Shown: positions 49,383 to 61,640 of the stretch, piece by piece
How the letters are laid out: every line of letters starts with the position of its first letter
Position numbering within the stretch: position 1 is the first letter of the stretch
Assembly: GCF_033807575.1 (NCBI RefSeq)
Contig: NC_084713.1
Coordinates: 11,596,703 to 11,660,702, forward strand
Length of the DNA: 64,000 bases
Direction of reading: 5' to 3'
Source: Cydia pomonella
Lineage: Eukaryota > Arthropoda > Insecta > Lepidoptera > Tortricidae
Notes under the pieces: generated by a model
What the model saw: the letters and a program-made list of their open reading frames with translations, nothing else
What the model was told of the DNA's origin: nothing
Database searches by the model: none
Translations under genes and position numbers: made by a program

Positions 49383-49573
49383 GTACCCCTAGTATAATTT
49401 TAGTCGATAGCGAAACGTGACGTACGCGTTTGCGTTAAGGCTCATTTTGTATGGGTTTTTGAACAGCGCGCCAAGCGGGACGTTTTGGAAAGTCAAAAAT
49501 CTCATACAAAATGACACTTAACGCAAACGCGTACGTCACGTTTCGCTGTCGAAAATATTTACACTAGGGGTAC
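49383..49573. mobile_element. Foldback MITE, 191 bp
   Basis: GTACCCCTAGT at 49383 is inverted at 49563-49573. The arms of about 80 bp share 'gcgaaacgtgacgtacgcgt' and 'ttgcgttaag'. A TA on each side is compatible with a TA-inserting family. Confidence 0.85.
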
Positions 49574-50045
49574 TGAACGAGGCATTGCTTGAACATAACT
49601 TTAATGTATCGCGTTTACCCACCTGTTCGCGTGACATTCCTTCTATAATAAAAGTTTCCACTCAGTTTAATTTGAGTAACATAAAGTGAAAGCACATTAA
49701 GAGCAGTGTAAAACTTTTTTACATGTCTTGTCTAATTACTGCACCAGCTATGTACCGTTCGTCGTTGTTCTAATTATCAAAGAAACGAAGCTTTGTTATT
49801 TACGCCATACCCATAGAGCCCCGCAAATTGAATCTAATTGCCACAACGAAGTGTTGAATCAGACCGGCGGTGGCCTGAATTGCGCCCATTTACCCATTTA
49901 AGACGCGAACACCCACACCACCTGTTTATGAATTACATTTTCGCCATACAGTGACATCATCGGTTAATTCCGTCGATTTTCTGAAAGGCGTTGGTTTTAC
50001 AGGCCATGAATGGTTAAATTTATATTTATAAAGAAAAAAATTCAA
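49574..50045. other. Gene-poor DNA
   Basis: Nothing supported. Confidence 0.4.
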
Positions 50046-50245
50046 CTGCAGCCTTGGAGGATTTAACAACCAGAGTCGCCTTTAAGAGGTTAAGTCGAAA
50101 ACCGCGGCCAACGGTGATATTTATTGTATGGACTGACGTTTATTTGACATTTGACGTGCCTCTCCTCCGCAAAAATCGACAGATTGTTTTGTACAGATAA
50201 TTACAGACAAGGCATCTCCAGTTGTTAAATCCTCCAAGACTGCAG
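50046..50245. mobile_element. TIR MITE, 200 bp
   Basis: CTGCAG.CTTGGAGGATTTAACAAC occurs at the left end (50046 on) and inverted at the right end (to 50245), followed inward by matching GAG..GCCTT. The imperfect TIRs are about 38 bp. Confidence 0.85.
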
Positions 50246-50619
50246 GGCTGGTCATATAATATAATTTATTAACATAAGAAGTCCCTTGGTGTAACAGTAC
50301 GGTTTCTGTACTAACTAATTGGTGACGAATTGACGGTCTAGTAGCATTTTCAGGATTAAATTCATCATGTATATAGTACGTAGAGCTAATTAATACCAGG
50401 TAAAGTTTTCGAGTTGAGCTGGTGAGGTGGAAAAGTTTATCTGTTAATAGGGCAACTAAAACATTTAATGATCTGACTTATCCAACAACAATAACTGACG
50501 ACAATAGTAAATGGTTACACGATTGTTTAGTTTGCGCATTAGAAGTTAGAAATTTATCTATATGCACAAAAACAACGCCAATTATCAAGTTTTTTACTTA
50601 TGAAATCTATAGTAAGTAA
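50246..50619. other. Gene-poor DNA
   Basis: Nothing supported. Confidence 0.4.
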
Positions 50620-50768
50620 ATATTCTTTATTGCACAAACTATACCTATTTGTAGTTTTACATGTATGTAAAATACATGTAAAACTACAAATAAATTTTAA
50701 AGGAAAATAGAACCAGGTAACAACAGGGGGTTTTATCGCTAAAAAGCGATCTCTTCCAGACAACCTTC
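50620..50768 (-). repeat. LINE 3' end fragment, second family
   Basis: The reverse complement has 'ggttgtctggaagagatcgc', 'ttttagcgataaaa' and ends 'gtgcaataaagaata', a common lepidopteran LINE 3' end by recall. It contains the perfect 20-bp-arm hairpin 50647-50691. Confidence 0.72.
50647..50691. repeat. Perfect hairpin, 20-bp arms
   Basis: ATTTGTAGTTTTACATGTAT (50647-50666) pairs exactly with 50672-50691 around a 5-base loop. Confidence 0.92.
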
Positions 50769-53700
50769 ATTTTCATTTGTAACAATGACAGAAAACCTTC
50801 ATATTAAATCGGTAGGTATTATGCCTAAATTGGATACCCAAACAAAATTAACCCTGTCCTAACTAAACAAATCGCAATAAAAAACGTTTCATCATTGTTT
50901 TTTTTTAACTCCAGTAATGTGCTTCAGAGTACTAGTGAAGAATGACGTAATGTTTGGTTTAATTAATCACCCAAATAGATTTTATTGCGGCAAATATTTA
51001 TATTTACGGAGTTCCGGTGACGGTAGGCGACCTAGCCGCCCCAGTTTTTAATTTATCATGGGCCATGTCTGCATCGTTCTGGGGATAAAACGCCTGACAA
51101 CAATTTAACTTTTTTCGTGGATCCTCTTACATTGGGTTTGGGCTAAATGACATCAGCTATATATTCGGAACCTCTAATTTAATATGTGCGCAGTTTTGAT
51201 ATACCTATAACAGATATCATTCCAGGGTCAGGATCTGTCATAGATAATGCATACATAGATCTTAATGCGAAGTTATAAGATCTTATCAACATAATTTAAC
51301 AATTGCAAAATTATGTTTAAAAATACCGACCAAAATTCTAATCAGAGATAACAATAACTTACGCTAAATTTAACGAAACAAATAGTCTTTCCCATAGTTA
51401 GATAGTAGTCTGGTGTTGCAACGGAGGCACAATAGCTAGCAGACCTTGGAAGCAGCAACCACGTCAATTGGAGCCGTTCGTAGTAATTACCAAAGCGGAC
51501 TAACAGAAAAACGGAATGACAAAAAGTGTAGCGATGTACAAAGACATGAAAAAATAGTCAGACGAGGTTTCGACAGCGTTTCAATTTTGTTAATCTGTAT
51601 TTTTAAGGTTAATTCGATATACAGCTAACATTGATGCATAGTAGTTCAGTTTATAACACATTCCTCAGTGAATGAGTACCTAGTTCAGAGGTTGAAATTC
51701 GAAAATGGACCGTTAGCAACTTGCACTCAAGCCAGGCTGTTGGATCGAGGAAAGGAAACAAGTAGAATTAGGGCCATAAGTATAGAGTGCCGTTGGATCT
51801 CGACCAGAAAGAAAAAAACTTCTTAACTGCAACACATTAGTAGAGTTATTTAGAAATACAGTAGCTTTGCGATAAATACTATTCTTCAGTGGGGTCTTAA
51901 TCGTCCAAGTTTCGACCACGAAATGATTTTTCCCTTGCGACGCATTAATGAAGCGAGTTAACGGTCCCTGCTCCTGTAGCGCCTCCGATAATTCGATTAA
52001 CCTTTTAATTGCCTTGACAATAAATCAAATGGCCGTGCTCACATTTCTGGGGCCGTATTCATTCAATGCGAGTTCAATTAGATAGGGCACTTTTTAACAA
52101 AGGTTACCTATTACCTAATTGAAGAATGCGTCGTGATGTCCGAATGAGTTCTATAACTCGTGCATGATTGGAGGGCTTGATATGTGGAGAGAAAAAATGT
52201 TTTCAAAGCATCACGCATACTGTTAGGTACCTCTATGATCATCATTCGAGGCGTGCGTGCCAGCTTGATAATGGTTATGAGTCCGCTCACCTGTCACGCA
52301 TTTGCGCAACCACTAACTGTGAAAAAATCATCCACATACATCAAGTTATAAACTTGCAGAAGGTAGGTACATTTGAAAAGTTGGTTTAGACGGTTGCACA
52401 AACCCGAACTGGTTGTAATTAGAGCCTGGCTTGCAGGTAACGTGAGCTGATATTGCAAACTGCCAACGAATGCCATCGATATCCTCTTACGTCTAATTCT
52501 CTGACAATATTTCAACATTGACTTTACAAGTATCAGATAGGCCATCTGGATCAGCTACAGCTGTCTTGTGCAATTCAGTTGGTCACTGTGGACAACTGAG
52601 GCGTGACTTCTGAATCCCGTCTAATTCATATTCATTTTTAATGATATGTCTCATAGCACGCGTCCTTCATTTAGTTAAATCTATTCATATTTAAATTAGC
52701 TTGGCTCAAAACAAGATGCAAAACGTATTTGAAATATTACGTACTTATTTGCAATTTGCATGGGTACACCTTTGCTTTTAAATCGGACTAATCACCTGAT
52801 AATCATTTCGTCGGTCACCTGCTTCACTTTACGTCATTTGCTTTTGCTTGGTATAGTAATGGTATGGCCTGATTTTGTTCTTGTGGTACCTAGTTATTTT
52901 TTTCAAGTTCTAAAATGTTAACAAATTCTATTTGGCGTCAAAATATAGCGCTAGTGATTTAGCGGATAATCTCGACTTGCGCATAGGCAACTCAGCAATT
53001 AGGAAAATAGATAGTGATCTCTATGGTCTTTCAATTTAGGCTAAAATATTGCATGCTCTGATGGATAGATGATTGGTTACTAATGAATATCGTAACATAT
53101 TCATCACGTTGTATCACACTCTTTCAATCTAGGCATTTTTCATTTTCTATTTCATTACCTAGGTACTTTCATTAAATCTGGATTTTTGGAGCTACAATTA
53201 TCATTTCTTAATATGATGTTCATAATTTTATTAATCTCGATGGCTGTTATTCATTGAAAATCCAGTGCTTATTGCTGTATCAATAATGTTAGTTCATCTG
53301 AAAGTCATCAGTTATAACGTATTCACAAAAGTTACATTTTTGATATTAAATATTGCTCCAGTATATGATATGGGCAATTACAAATTTACTATCAATCATA
53401 TCTATTAAGTTTATTACCATCGAGATTTTTTTACTTTCCTCGAAGATTTAAATAATACATCAGCAGGAATTTTCTTATTGTTTGAGTAGGAACAATGTGT
53501 AGTGGTTTCAGAAAGTGCTCTACGTTGTCGATACTTGGCAGTAATTTCAACGTTGCCATTGTTGAGTGCCCTCTTTTGTGTATCGCATGAATGATATGAG
53601 ACATGACTTCGCGAGTTTCTGATTTCAATTCGTATTTTCCACATAAATTATACTTCCTCGTGAATTCAGTACCCTCGTTATTTTGCAATTATGTAGGAAG

Positions 53701-54229
53701 ATTTTTTACGGAGCGAGATTTTCGAGAAATGCTTGCAGATTTTCCGCTGCGAAAACAAGTGAAAACTTTTTAAAATTCAATTGCGCCAACGTTATTAGCA
53801 CTAAAGTTGCCCGGCATAGTAATACTATTTCAGCGAACTCTTACGACATACGGGCTTTATAGTTTGTTAGGCTTATCTAAACTGGTGCAAACAATTAACA
53901 AATCGTAAATTGGTAGGTACTGCGCTAAGTGATGTAGTTTATAAAACTTTTTTAGAGCAACACGTGCAAACCCACGCACTCGTAATTTACTTCCTAAAGT
54001 CGTCAAAGGGCTTTGTTGAACTTGCTGTTTTTTCCGCTTCTACCCTCCGTGGGAAATGTAAAAGTGAAATTAAAAACGCGCCAACAACGAGTGCATCAGT
54101 TAATACGTTGCATCCGGCTGCCTTTTTATTCAACAATAGTCTCCGTTACCTAGAAAACAATAGCACATCTCACAAGCACACACACAGGCCGTCGGAAAAC
54201 GCACATGCACAATTTTCCGAACACCGGTT
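50769..54229. other. Gene-poor DNA
   Basis: No coding region or recognisable repeat is supported; overlapping short frames at 53414-53688 lack domains. Confidence 0.4.
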
Positions 54230-54550
54230 ACGGACACTGCGTCGGTCGCATCAGAGCAAAGGGCGGCACGTACTTGAACTGCCTCTGCACGCGATAGACT
54301 GACGGCAGTCGGCACTCGGACGAGCCGGCGAGCGAGCGGGACGCGCGGCGGGCGTGCCGATACTCTGCGCGCGCATGCTACCTCTCTCTCCAACTAACCG
54401 ACTCTATATAGAGTCGTCTCGTTCCTCCACGCCCGAGCACACCTTTCGCATCCCGAGACAGGTGTTCCTATCCCTGTGTGCGTCCAGATAGCCGTAGCCG
54501 GCAGCGCGTGTATGCGCGCTTCCTGCGGCGGTGGATCGTTTTTTGCACGG
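54230..54550. promoter_or_regulatory. CpG-dense patch, possible promoter
   Basis: It has many CG dinucleotides against AT-rich flanks. A 16-bp palindrome GACTCTATATAGAGTC (54399-54414) contains a TATA core readable in both directions. A TCAGT initiator-like site lies on the minus strand near 54300. No coding exon is seen on either side, so the direction and gene are unknown. Confidence 0.4.
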
Positions 54551-55843
54551 CAGAAATTATAAAAAGTAAATGGAGGGAAAATTAAATAAAACGTCTACAA
54601 TGAAGCGTTTTCCTGTGCGCTTTGAATGATTCAGTATGATCTATTTTTCAGGGTGATTTTTGGGGGTGCGTGTGGGGGTTACCATGTAGGCTGTGGGGTG
54701 TAATTAGGTGCCTACAGCGGAAAGGTATATTGATTGCGGTGACGCGGCTTTTGTGGAAAAATCGATAATTTTGTATTAAAGGTGGCACGCGACGGTGTCC
54801 GGTACGCCGGCGGATGGCAAGGCGCTTAGATATCGATCCACTACGATATTTTATGGCTCACACTATAACTTTAGGCCCTCTTACATTCATTTCATACCAC
54901 GAGGACTTTAATAAAACGTACCGACAATAAAAGTTTGTTCTGAGTAATAACAACGCATAACTGAACACACCTAGCGGAATATTTATCTACCGTACCTATT
55001 TTATAAAGAAAAACCGATAGGTATTACTAAAGTAACTTACTTAACAAATTGTTGTATAATTTTTATTTTACCGAGTCATTATTTTCCGTTTAAAAAAGCC
55101 AAATTTCCTAGGTTTGAAATCGTATAAGCATCGTATGAGTAATATTGTACTCCAAAAGTGTTTATATATGAAAACTAGGTATATCACAACCGCATTTAAG
55201 TGTTACAACATAATAGTAGTGACAGTCTATTTTTAAATCGGCATACATAAAAAACAACCTAAAACAATAAAATAATTTTAAAAATTAAATTAAGTTTCGT
55301 ATTTTGGAGCAAAGTAGGCACATATAGAAATATGCAACGTCACGATATTTCAAATGGAATCGAGTAGGTACTGTTTCTGCACCTGATGCCACAGTAACAT
55401 GAATAAAGCACTCAGTACGGAGGTTATTTTTCAGGGCAAAGGCCTAGTGTATAAAAGCTAGATCCTAACTTTTCCAGGACATTTGAAGGCTCGCCAGACA
55501 AATGTAATAAATTATTCCCTTTCAGGGCAACATTGCCGGTTCGTCGAGAAGCACCTTTTTACAAAAAGTAAAATGAAGCAAATGCCTTTCAAGTCCGCGA
55601 CTAATGTACCGGGATAATGAGAAGAGATAAACGAGAGACTTTCATTTTGAACTTACAGTTAAAGAGGAATATGACAGCGTAGTTAAATACTTAAAACATA
55701 TCACTCCATACGGATTTTTACCATGTCAGGTGGAATATTACATATATTTTCTGTTCCTTTCCAGGATAGTAGAAAATATATATTATAAAATAAATGTACG
55801 TATGTATACCTAAATGTGTTCCTGATGGTGAGTAAAGTTTCCG
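54551..55843. other. Gene-poor DNA
   Basis: Nothing supported. Confidence 0.4.
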
Positions 55844-55967
55844 GCGGTGGCAGCATGGTTGTATTTTTATCACTTGCCGCTATGCCTGTCCCTTTCCTAC
55901 TTACATACTTGTTAGAACGTGACAGGCATGGTGACAGGCGATAAAAACGTGACCGTGCTACAGCCGC
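55844..55967. mobile_element. Foldback MITE, 124 bp
   Basis: The left arm (GCGGTGGCAGCATGGT..., with TTTTTATC and GCCTGTC) is matched inverted by the right arm ending at 55967. About 47-bp arms, imperfect. Confidence 0.75.
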
Positions 55968-56568
55968 AAAGCTCGTAAGGATAGGTAAGGATTGGTTGGG
56001 TTGTGTTGACTGTGTGGGGGGTCTGAATTTGTCAACACACACAGTGAATACTTGTATAGGTTAGATGAGGTACCTCTACTCCTAGTAAAAGGGTCGGACA
56101 CGTGGTTACATATTAGACAACACTGAAAGTTCGTAGAAAGGACCATTTAGAGATCATATAACATAAAGATACATATAATTAATGAACACATTACTCTTTG
56201 TAATTTTTTTTACGTATATGTCATTCGGTTGTCATTTGTATTTTAGGATTGCTGCCAATTTGAAAATTTTATGTCGAGCGTTATTCGAATTTTGACGCGA
56301 GAGTTATTTCGAGTCATTTTAGACCATATTCATTTTGGAGTCTGCCAGCTCTGCAGCAACAGAGTTACAATTCTTCTGTTATATATGAAACTTAGTTCTC
56401 GTACGACTGTTTACACTTAGAATGTCTAATTGAATTGCGTTCATGTTCGTCATTCAACAGCGACGTCAAAAGTTTACATCGCAGTTGTGCGACTTATTAA
56501 AAAGACTGACAGAAAAGCTGCTCTATATTAGCAGATTCTGACGTCCCTCAGCATTCCTATGACTTACT
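55968..56568. other. Gene-poor DNA
   Basis: Nothing supported. Confidence 0.4.
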
Positions 56569-56745
56569 TCACTGGCTCAGTGACCCAAACAGGACCTTGG
56601 CCTCTGACACAAGAGAGCGCCACTCTGCCCTATCCTGCGCCACTTCACGCCAGTTGGGTATTCCGAGGGCGAACAGGTCTTTTAGGACTTTGTCACTCCA
56701 GCGGTATCTGGGACGCCCAGACCGACGTTTTCCACCCGGGTGCCC
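56569..56745 (-). pseudogene. LINE ORF2 C-terminal tail
   Basis: 58 codons are open to a TGA at 56571-56569. Key residues are GRPRYRWSDKVLKDL, then IPNWREVAQDRAEWRSL near the end. This is the conserved tail after the RT in many LINE polyproteins (the G-R-P...W...A-Q-D-R...W pattern). No RT precedes it, so it is an isolated fragment. Confidence 0.75.
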
Positions 56746-57014
56746 CACATACGCTCATTCATTCCTATGACACCTGTAAAAATATGCAAGATATGAATAA
56801 AAATATTTAATCTCAATGGGTACATCATGAATTTAATACAAAACCTCTGAGGACCTAAATCTGAGCGCTTCGGGAAAATGAGCCGTATGCGTTTCAGGGT
56901 GAATCTCTGCCAATCGAAATTTGTACGCGTGTTCAGAAAGAGTTAAAGCACGCATTAAAATAAAGAGTAACGACCTATTTACTGCAGTTTTCTCTATTCT
57001 AAAAACTTTCAGTT

Positions 57015-57118
57015 TGCCCCTCCTATTACAACTTCACCGAAAGTGTCCATAGACGGATGTGGTTGCTTGCCATCCGGCGGGCCGCATGCTTGATTCCCAC
57101 CGTCTTGGTATAAAAAAG
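57015..57118 (-). repeat. Interspersed repeat family C, diverged copy
   Basis: The reverse complement has 'ttttttatacca.gacggtgg', 'caagcatgcggcccgcc' and 'ggatggcaagca', like 62930-63045. Confidence 0.65.
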
Positions 57119-60064
57119 TGTGCAAAATCGTACTGATTTTGTTTTCAGCCTCTAAACCACAGACAGACTTAGTTTAAATAGTTAAACCGGCTTCTTGAGT
57201 TGTAATTTAAATAAATATACCCAAACTTTGCAAGTTAAATGGTAATCTGTGAGACGTTCAGACGCCGGAAAACATAAAGTAGTGGTAACAGACTTTGGAA
57301 ACGTAAAATGCCACATTGTTAGGAACTGTTATTGCTTAAAGCAAAAGCATAATTTAAAGGTAAAACGCTCGTAACGCAAATCAAATTTAAATAAGGTGGG
57401 AAATAAAAAAACAACTATCCGACCATGAATTTCGGGAACTTCATACCGCCCGTTTCTGTTCTACATGAGACCATACTGCCTTAGTACCTAGTGAACTACA
57501 ATTTATACCATAACCACAACCAAATTATATACCAGGTCGGGCCTATAATAGAAACAAATTAACTGTAGACTGTACTCCTCAAACTTATCAACATTTGTTT
57601 AACGAATTTTAAAAACAACTTGTGTTTTAATTTTAAGTACACTTTAAAATGTATTCTAAGACGCAATTGTCATGTTTAAAGCGTGACAAGCAACTTCAAT
57701 TACGATGATGATGGTGGCGTACATTAAAGATAATATTCAATTTGTATGAAAAATAGGAAATCTAAAGACTTCATAATTTTTAAGTTATTGAAAGAAAGTG
57801 TCATCGTTTGAGGAGTGCAACCTATGCTTTAATTATTTGATCGTGTTACAGGCCCACCCGGTAATTAGGGTAACACAAAGACAACACCATTTGCACTAAT
57901 AAAGTATGATAATACCTACCAGCAAGCGTATTACGTTCGGCCACATCCACGTGACAAATTAAGTTTTTAACAACACGATTGAAAGAGATGGACACTGCAA
58001 TTATCACGATGCCACATAGATAAATAGGTACGACCGTTATATCGTAATGGAGGCAGATTCTAAGTTTAAGATTTTAAACTTGTTTTATTCTTGTTATGAT
58101 ACGACCTTAACACGATTGAAGAGCACATTAAGCCCGCACCTATAAGCCCAAGCAATCGCATAATAGCAATATAAAATCAAAACAAATTTCTATTTTCCGA
58201 ATACCGAGTAAATTTCCGAATAAATAAAAAACTGTTATTTTTATAAGTTTGTAAGTAAGTACATAAGTCAACTGAAGAAACCAATCAAACAATACACAAT
58301 TTATTGAAAGACGGCCCGTGGAAGTTCCAATGGCTCGTAAACTTGCGGTCTGTTGGTTTTGCACAACTGGTTAATATTCATACTGTTACAGAACAATATT
58401 GGTATTTTGACGATACAATTTACTGTTGGTGCCCTCACCTGTCGGCGCCGGTAGCTACTACAAGTTATTAGTTGCTTTAATGTTAAATATAATCAGACAT
58501 CTATCTTGGTAACTTTTATTTTAATAAAAAAAAAACGAAATTCAGTTAGCAAGTAGTCCTTGTTGAAATAAATCCAGTTACCGTAAAAACTAACATATTA
58601 TTATATATTATAACATTATATTTTAAAACTAAACACTACAAATCACATAGTGGTTGCGATGCATTACGCAACCCCGCAGTATCAGGGAAAGTTATATGTA
58701 TAGTTGTATACCTCTAGGCTACCAGCGCTTTCCGCTACGCTACCAACTTTTTTTAAACTGCTTGTTCTATATTACCTACTTATCAAAAATTCAATTATAA
58801 AATTCGCTACTTGCGCTGAAATTTACTGAACGCCAACAATTTGGCTGCTGTAGGTGCATTACATTAATTTCTAGCTGAAACCCGGAGCATTAATTTGCGT
58901 TGTGCTCGGAGGCGAAACCGCAAAATATTAGTTCCGTTGCTATTCATAATAAAACCGGTGTAAACCGCTAAGTGCTTTAACATCTGGGTGCAGCAAAATA
59001 CTATTACTATGACAAAGAGCCGTGAAATAGTGCCGACAACTCCGACTTGTTAATACGTAGGGACTTTCAGAAGGCAAAATTCTTACGATTAAAAAAATAG
59101 GAAATTCATTATCATTTCTTCGAAGCAGGATAAAAAATAAACTGAGTAAATAAGTTCCAAATTACTATTACTTTACTTACTTACTTAATCATACGTAAAG
59201 GTAATTCGCCACTTCTATACTTCATAAACCATTTAAATAAATTTTAGGCATATGAGCATTCCAAACTAACGTAATATTCGCAAACTAGACGTATTTTGGG
59301 ATTGCCAAATGATTCATATAGAAGCAAAAGCAAAAACATCCACTTTTTTACCCGTGGATGTTGCTGACTTTGCTTCTATACGAGTATGATACAAACATTC
59401 GCTTTTTGAAGTAGTATACGGACTCTTTTTATTTCACTACGTCCAAAAATCATGCTGTACATTTTTGAAGTACCTAAACATGTTACTTTGCACATACACA
59501 TAGTTGCAAATTGTATCTTTCGGCATTGCTAAAGTTTGAGTTAAGTTTTGCACTTAAGAGATTAAAAAGCTTATCGTGTGTTCTGCCTCTTTCATTTTCC
59601 CGTTTTAGGAGCTTTTACTTTTCTTTCCGTTTACGTGATTTGCTAAAAGATTGAATTTAAGACCGTACATAGATCATTACGTTGAAAGCTGCGCCTTAAC
59701 TTTGGTATAAATTCAAAAGCGTGTTTGTTTCAGTACTTTGTTTCTTTTACAGTAATTGTTTCGTGTTCTATAAATACAGATTTACAAAAGAGCAATGAAA
59801 CCGGCACGGCACCGGACCTTTTGTAAGAAAATAAAATGCCCTATTTAGTAACCTCTTGATTCGCTATGAATAACTGGGTTATGCAATGAAAATATACGTT
59901 ATATAGTAAAAAATCCGGTGGCCAAAGCTGCTTTGACACCAGTCTTCTAGAATTTTATCTCAATACAATCATAATCTATATGACCAACATTGTAGCGGAC
60001 CAGGAACATATATCGTCAGTCATCATAGTTTAGATTAGATGCTGTTTAGTTTTTTTTAAACCGT
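57119..60064. other. Gene-poor DNA
   Basis: No gene supported. A candidate hairpin at 59315-59382 is listed separately. Confidence 0.4.
59315..59382. repeat. Pre-miRNA-sized hairpin
   Basis: The 29-base arms 59315-59343 and 59354-59382 pair at 24 of 29 positions around a 10-base loop (T6ACCC). The size is in the microRNA precursor range; no known microRNA is recognised. Confidence 0.5.
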
Positions 60065-60308
60065 CAGCCGGTTGTATCGCAGTGGAATGACCGTCAGCTA
60101 TTCAGATGAACATGTAAAAATCCGCGCCTTACCACTTTATGTCCCCAAAGTATGCGTAATGGGTAAATTGCGTAATCCGTTTAATTGAAACGCCAGATGG
60201 AATGCTACATGCAAGGTTTCATGATTTTGTTTTACTATCATAAAAAGGTAAAGCACTTATTTTTTACATATTCATGCGACGATCTTACCTCCGCGATACA
60301 ACCGGCTG
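60065..60308. mobile_element. TIR MITE, 244 bp
   Basis: CAGCCGGTTGTATCGC at 60065-60080 is inverted at the right end (to 60308), with weaker similarity continuing inward to about 32 bp. Confidence 0.75.
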
Positions 60309-61517
60309 GCGATTTCTTTCGCATCTGAACTATCATGTGACAAAGTATCAAACGGGAGGCGATAACTAAATTTTTTTCACGTGTTTCGGTGGCTGCCATT
60401 TCTCAACCCACCAACCGAGCGGCAGCTGACGTGCACGAGGGTTCATCATATGACCATGACCAGTCGCCCGGGAGGCGACTGGTCATGGAAATCTGTTCCT
60501 TGCTCGCTGTTTATAATAGGTATCACAATTTTGCTCGCAAACCTAATGCTTATAATGCATTGAACTAACAATGTTCTAAATCTCTTGATAGTTAACATAA
60601 TTATGTAGGTATACAGTACCAAAATTAAATTTGTTTTTTTTTTTCTTTGTTGTATGACTTATTTTTTCCTAATAGGAAGTACCTATTATAAATGTGAAAT
60701 ATTACCTATTTGGATTTTTGAATGTTTCTTTCTCCATCACGTATACACGGCTAAACTGATTTCGTTGAAACGCAAAAATTTTATAACCTGCAAAATAATT
60801 TTTTATCTCGAAATTCATGACCTAAGAAGGCTCAATCAATATAAAATAGTACAGTAATATAAAGGGGGAGGGCGTGGGCGGCATTCATACCATAACCACT
60901 TTTTTCGGCAAACTAATGTAAATGTATTCAACAGCCACAGTGTTGTTATAAAATAATTGCATGTTTTCTGGCACTGTTTATTAGCACATCGTTTATGTTA
61001 TTGACAATTCATATAGATAACTCGTATACTTTAATATTTGTATGTTTAGGTTTACATATTTTAATTACGGAAACTGTAAATCTACAATATTATTAACTAC
61101 TGTTGTGTTTAATATAACAATACGATACTGTTTGTTTCTAATAAAATAAAATAAAGAAGTCATGGGTGGAGGCTAGTCGATTTATAATTAGTGGTTTTTT
61201 ACGTTCGTATTAAATATGTAGTATATATTATTAAAATAATTTTATTTGTCCATCACTGCATAAAACGTTAAGTTTATTCATACATAAAATGCAAAGTATA
61301 TTCCAATCAGTTTAAAAGCAGAAATCAAAAATGCATCTATATAAATAAAGTTGGCGAGTAATTTTATTACACCTAAAAATATTGTGACTACAGAGCATTC
61401 GAGCAAATAAATAGTGCATTTTAATATTAAACGAATATTTGAAGCACGGCACCAGTACTAATAAACCCGTCCCTGAAAGCGAACTCAGAAGCGTCAAACC
61501 TAACATTATCATCATCA
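60309..61517. other. Gene-poor DNA
   Basis: A GC-rich perfect hairpin (60454-60488) is listed separately. Otherwise AT-rich and unassigned. Confidence 0.4.
60454..60488. repeat. Perfect GC-rich hairpin, 15-bp arms
   Basis: CCATGACCAGTCGCC (60454-60468) pairs exactly with 60474-60488 around CGGGA. Confidence 0.92.
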
Positions 61518-61640
61518 GCTCGCGTAGCCAACATGCCAATCATTATCGCTCCGTAGCGTAGCGTAGTCATCTCTCTCTATCACTCTTTCTTATTAGTGCG
61601 ACGGTGACAGTTGCGTTTCGTTCGCAATGTTGGCGGGGTT
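61518..61640. mobile_element. MITE, same family as 14754-14897, opposite orientation
   Basis: 'cgctccgtagcgta', 'atctctctctat', 'gtgacagttgcgtttcgttc' match the reverse complement of the inner foldback at 14754-14897. Confidence 0.75.

Noticed and set aside
54130..54393. 87-codon minus-strand frame in the CpG-dense patch
   Set aside because: Arg/Ala/Val-rich composition follows from GC content; no domain or splice support.
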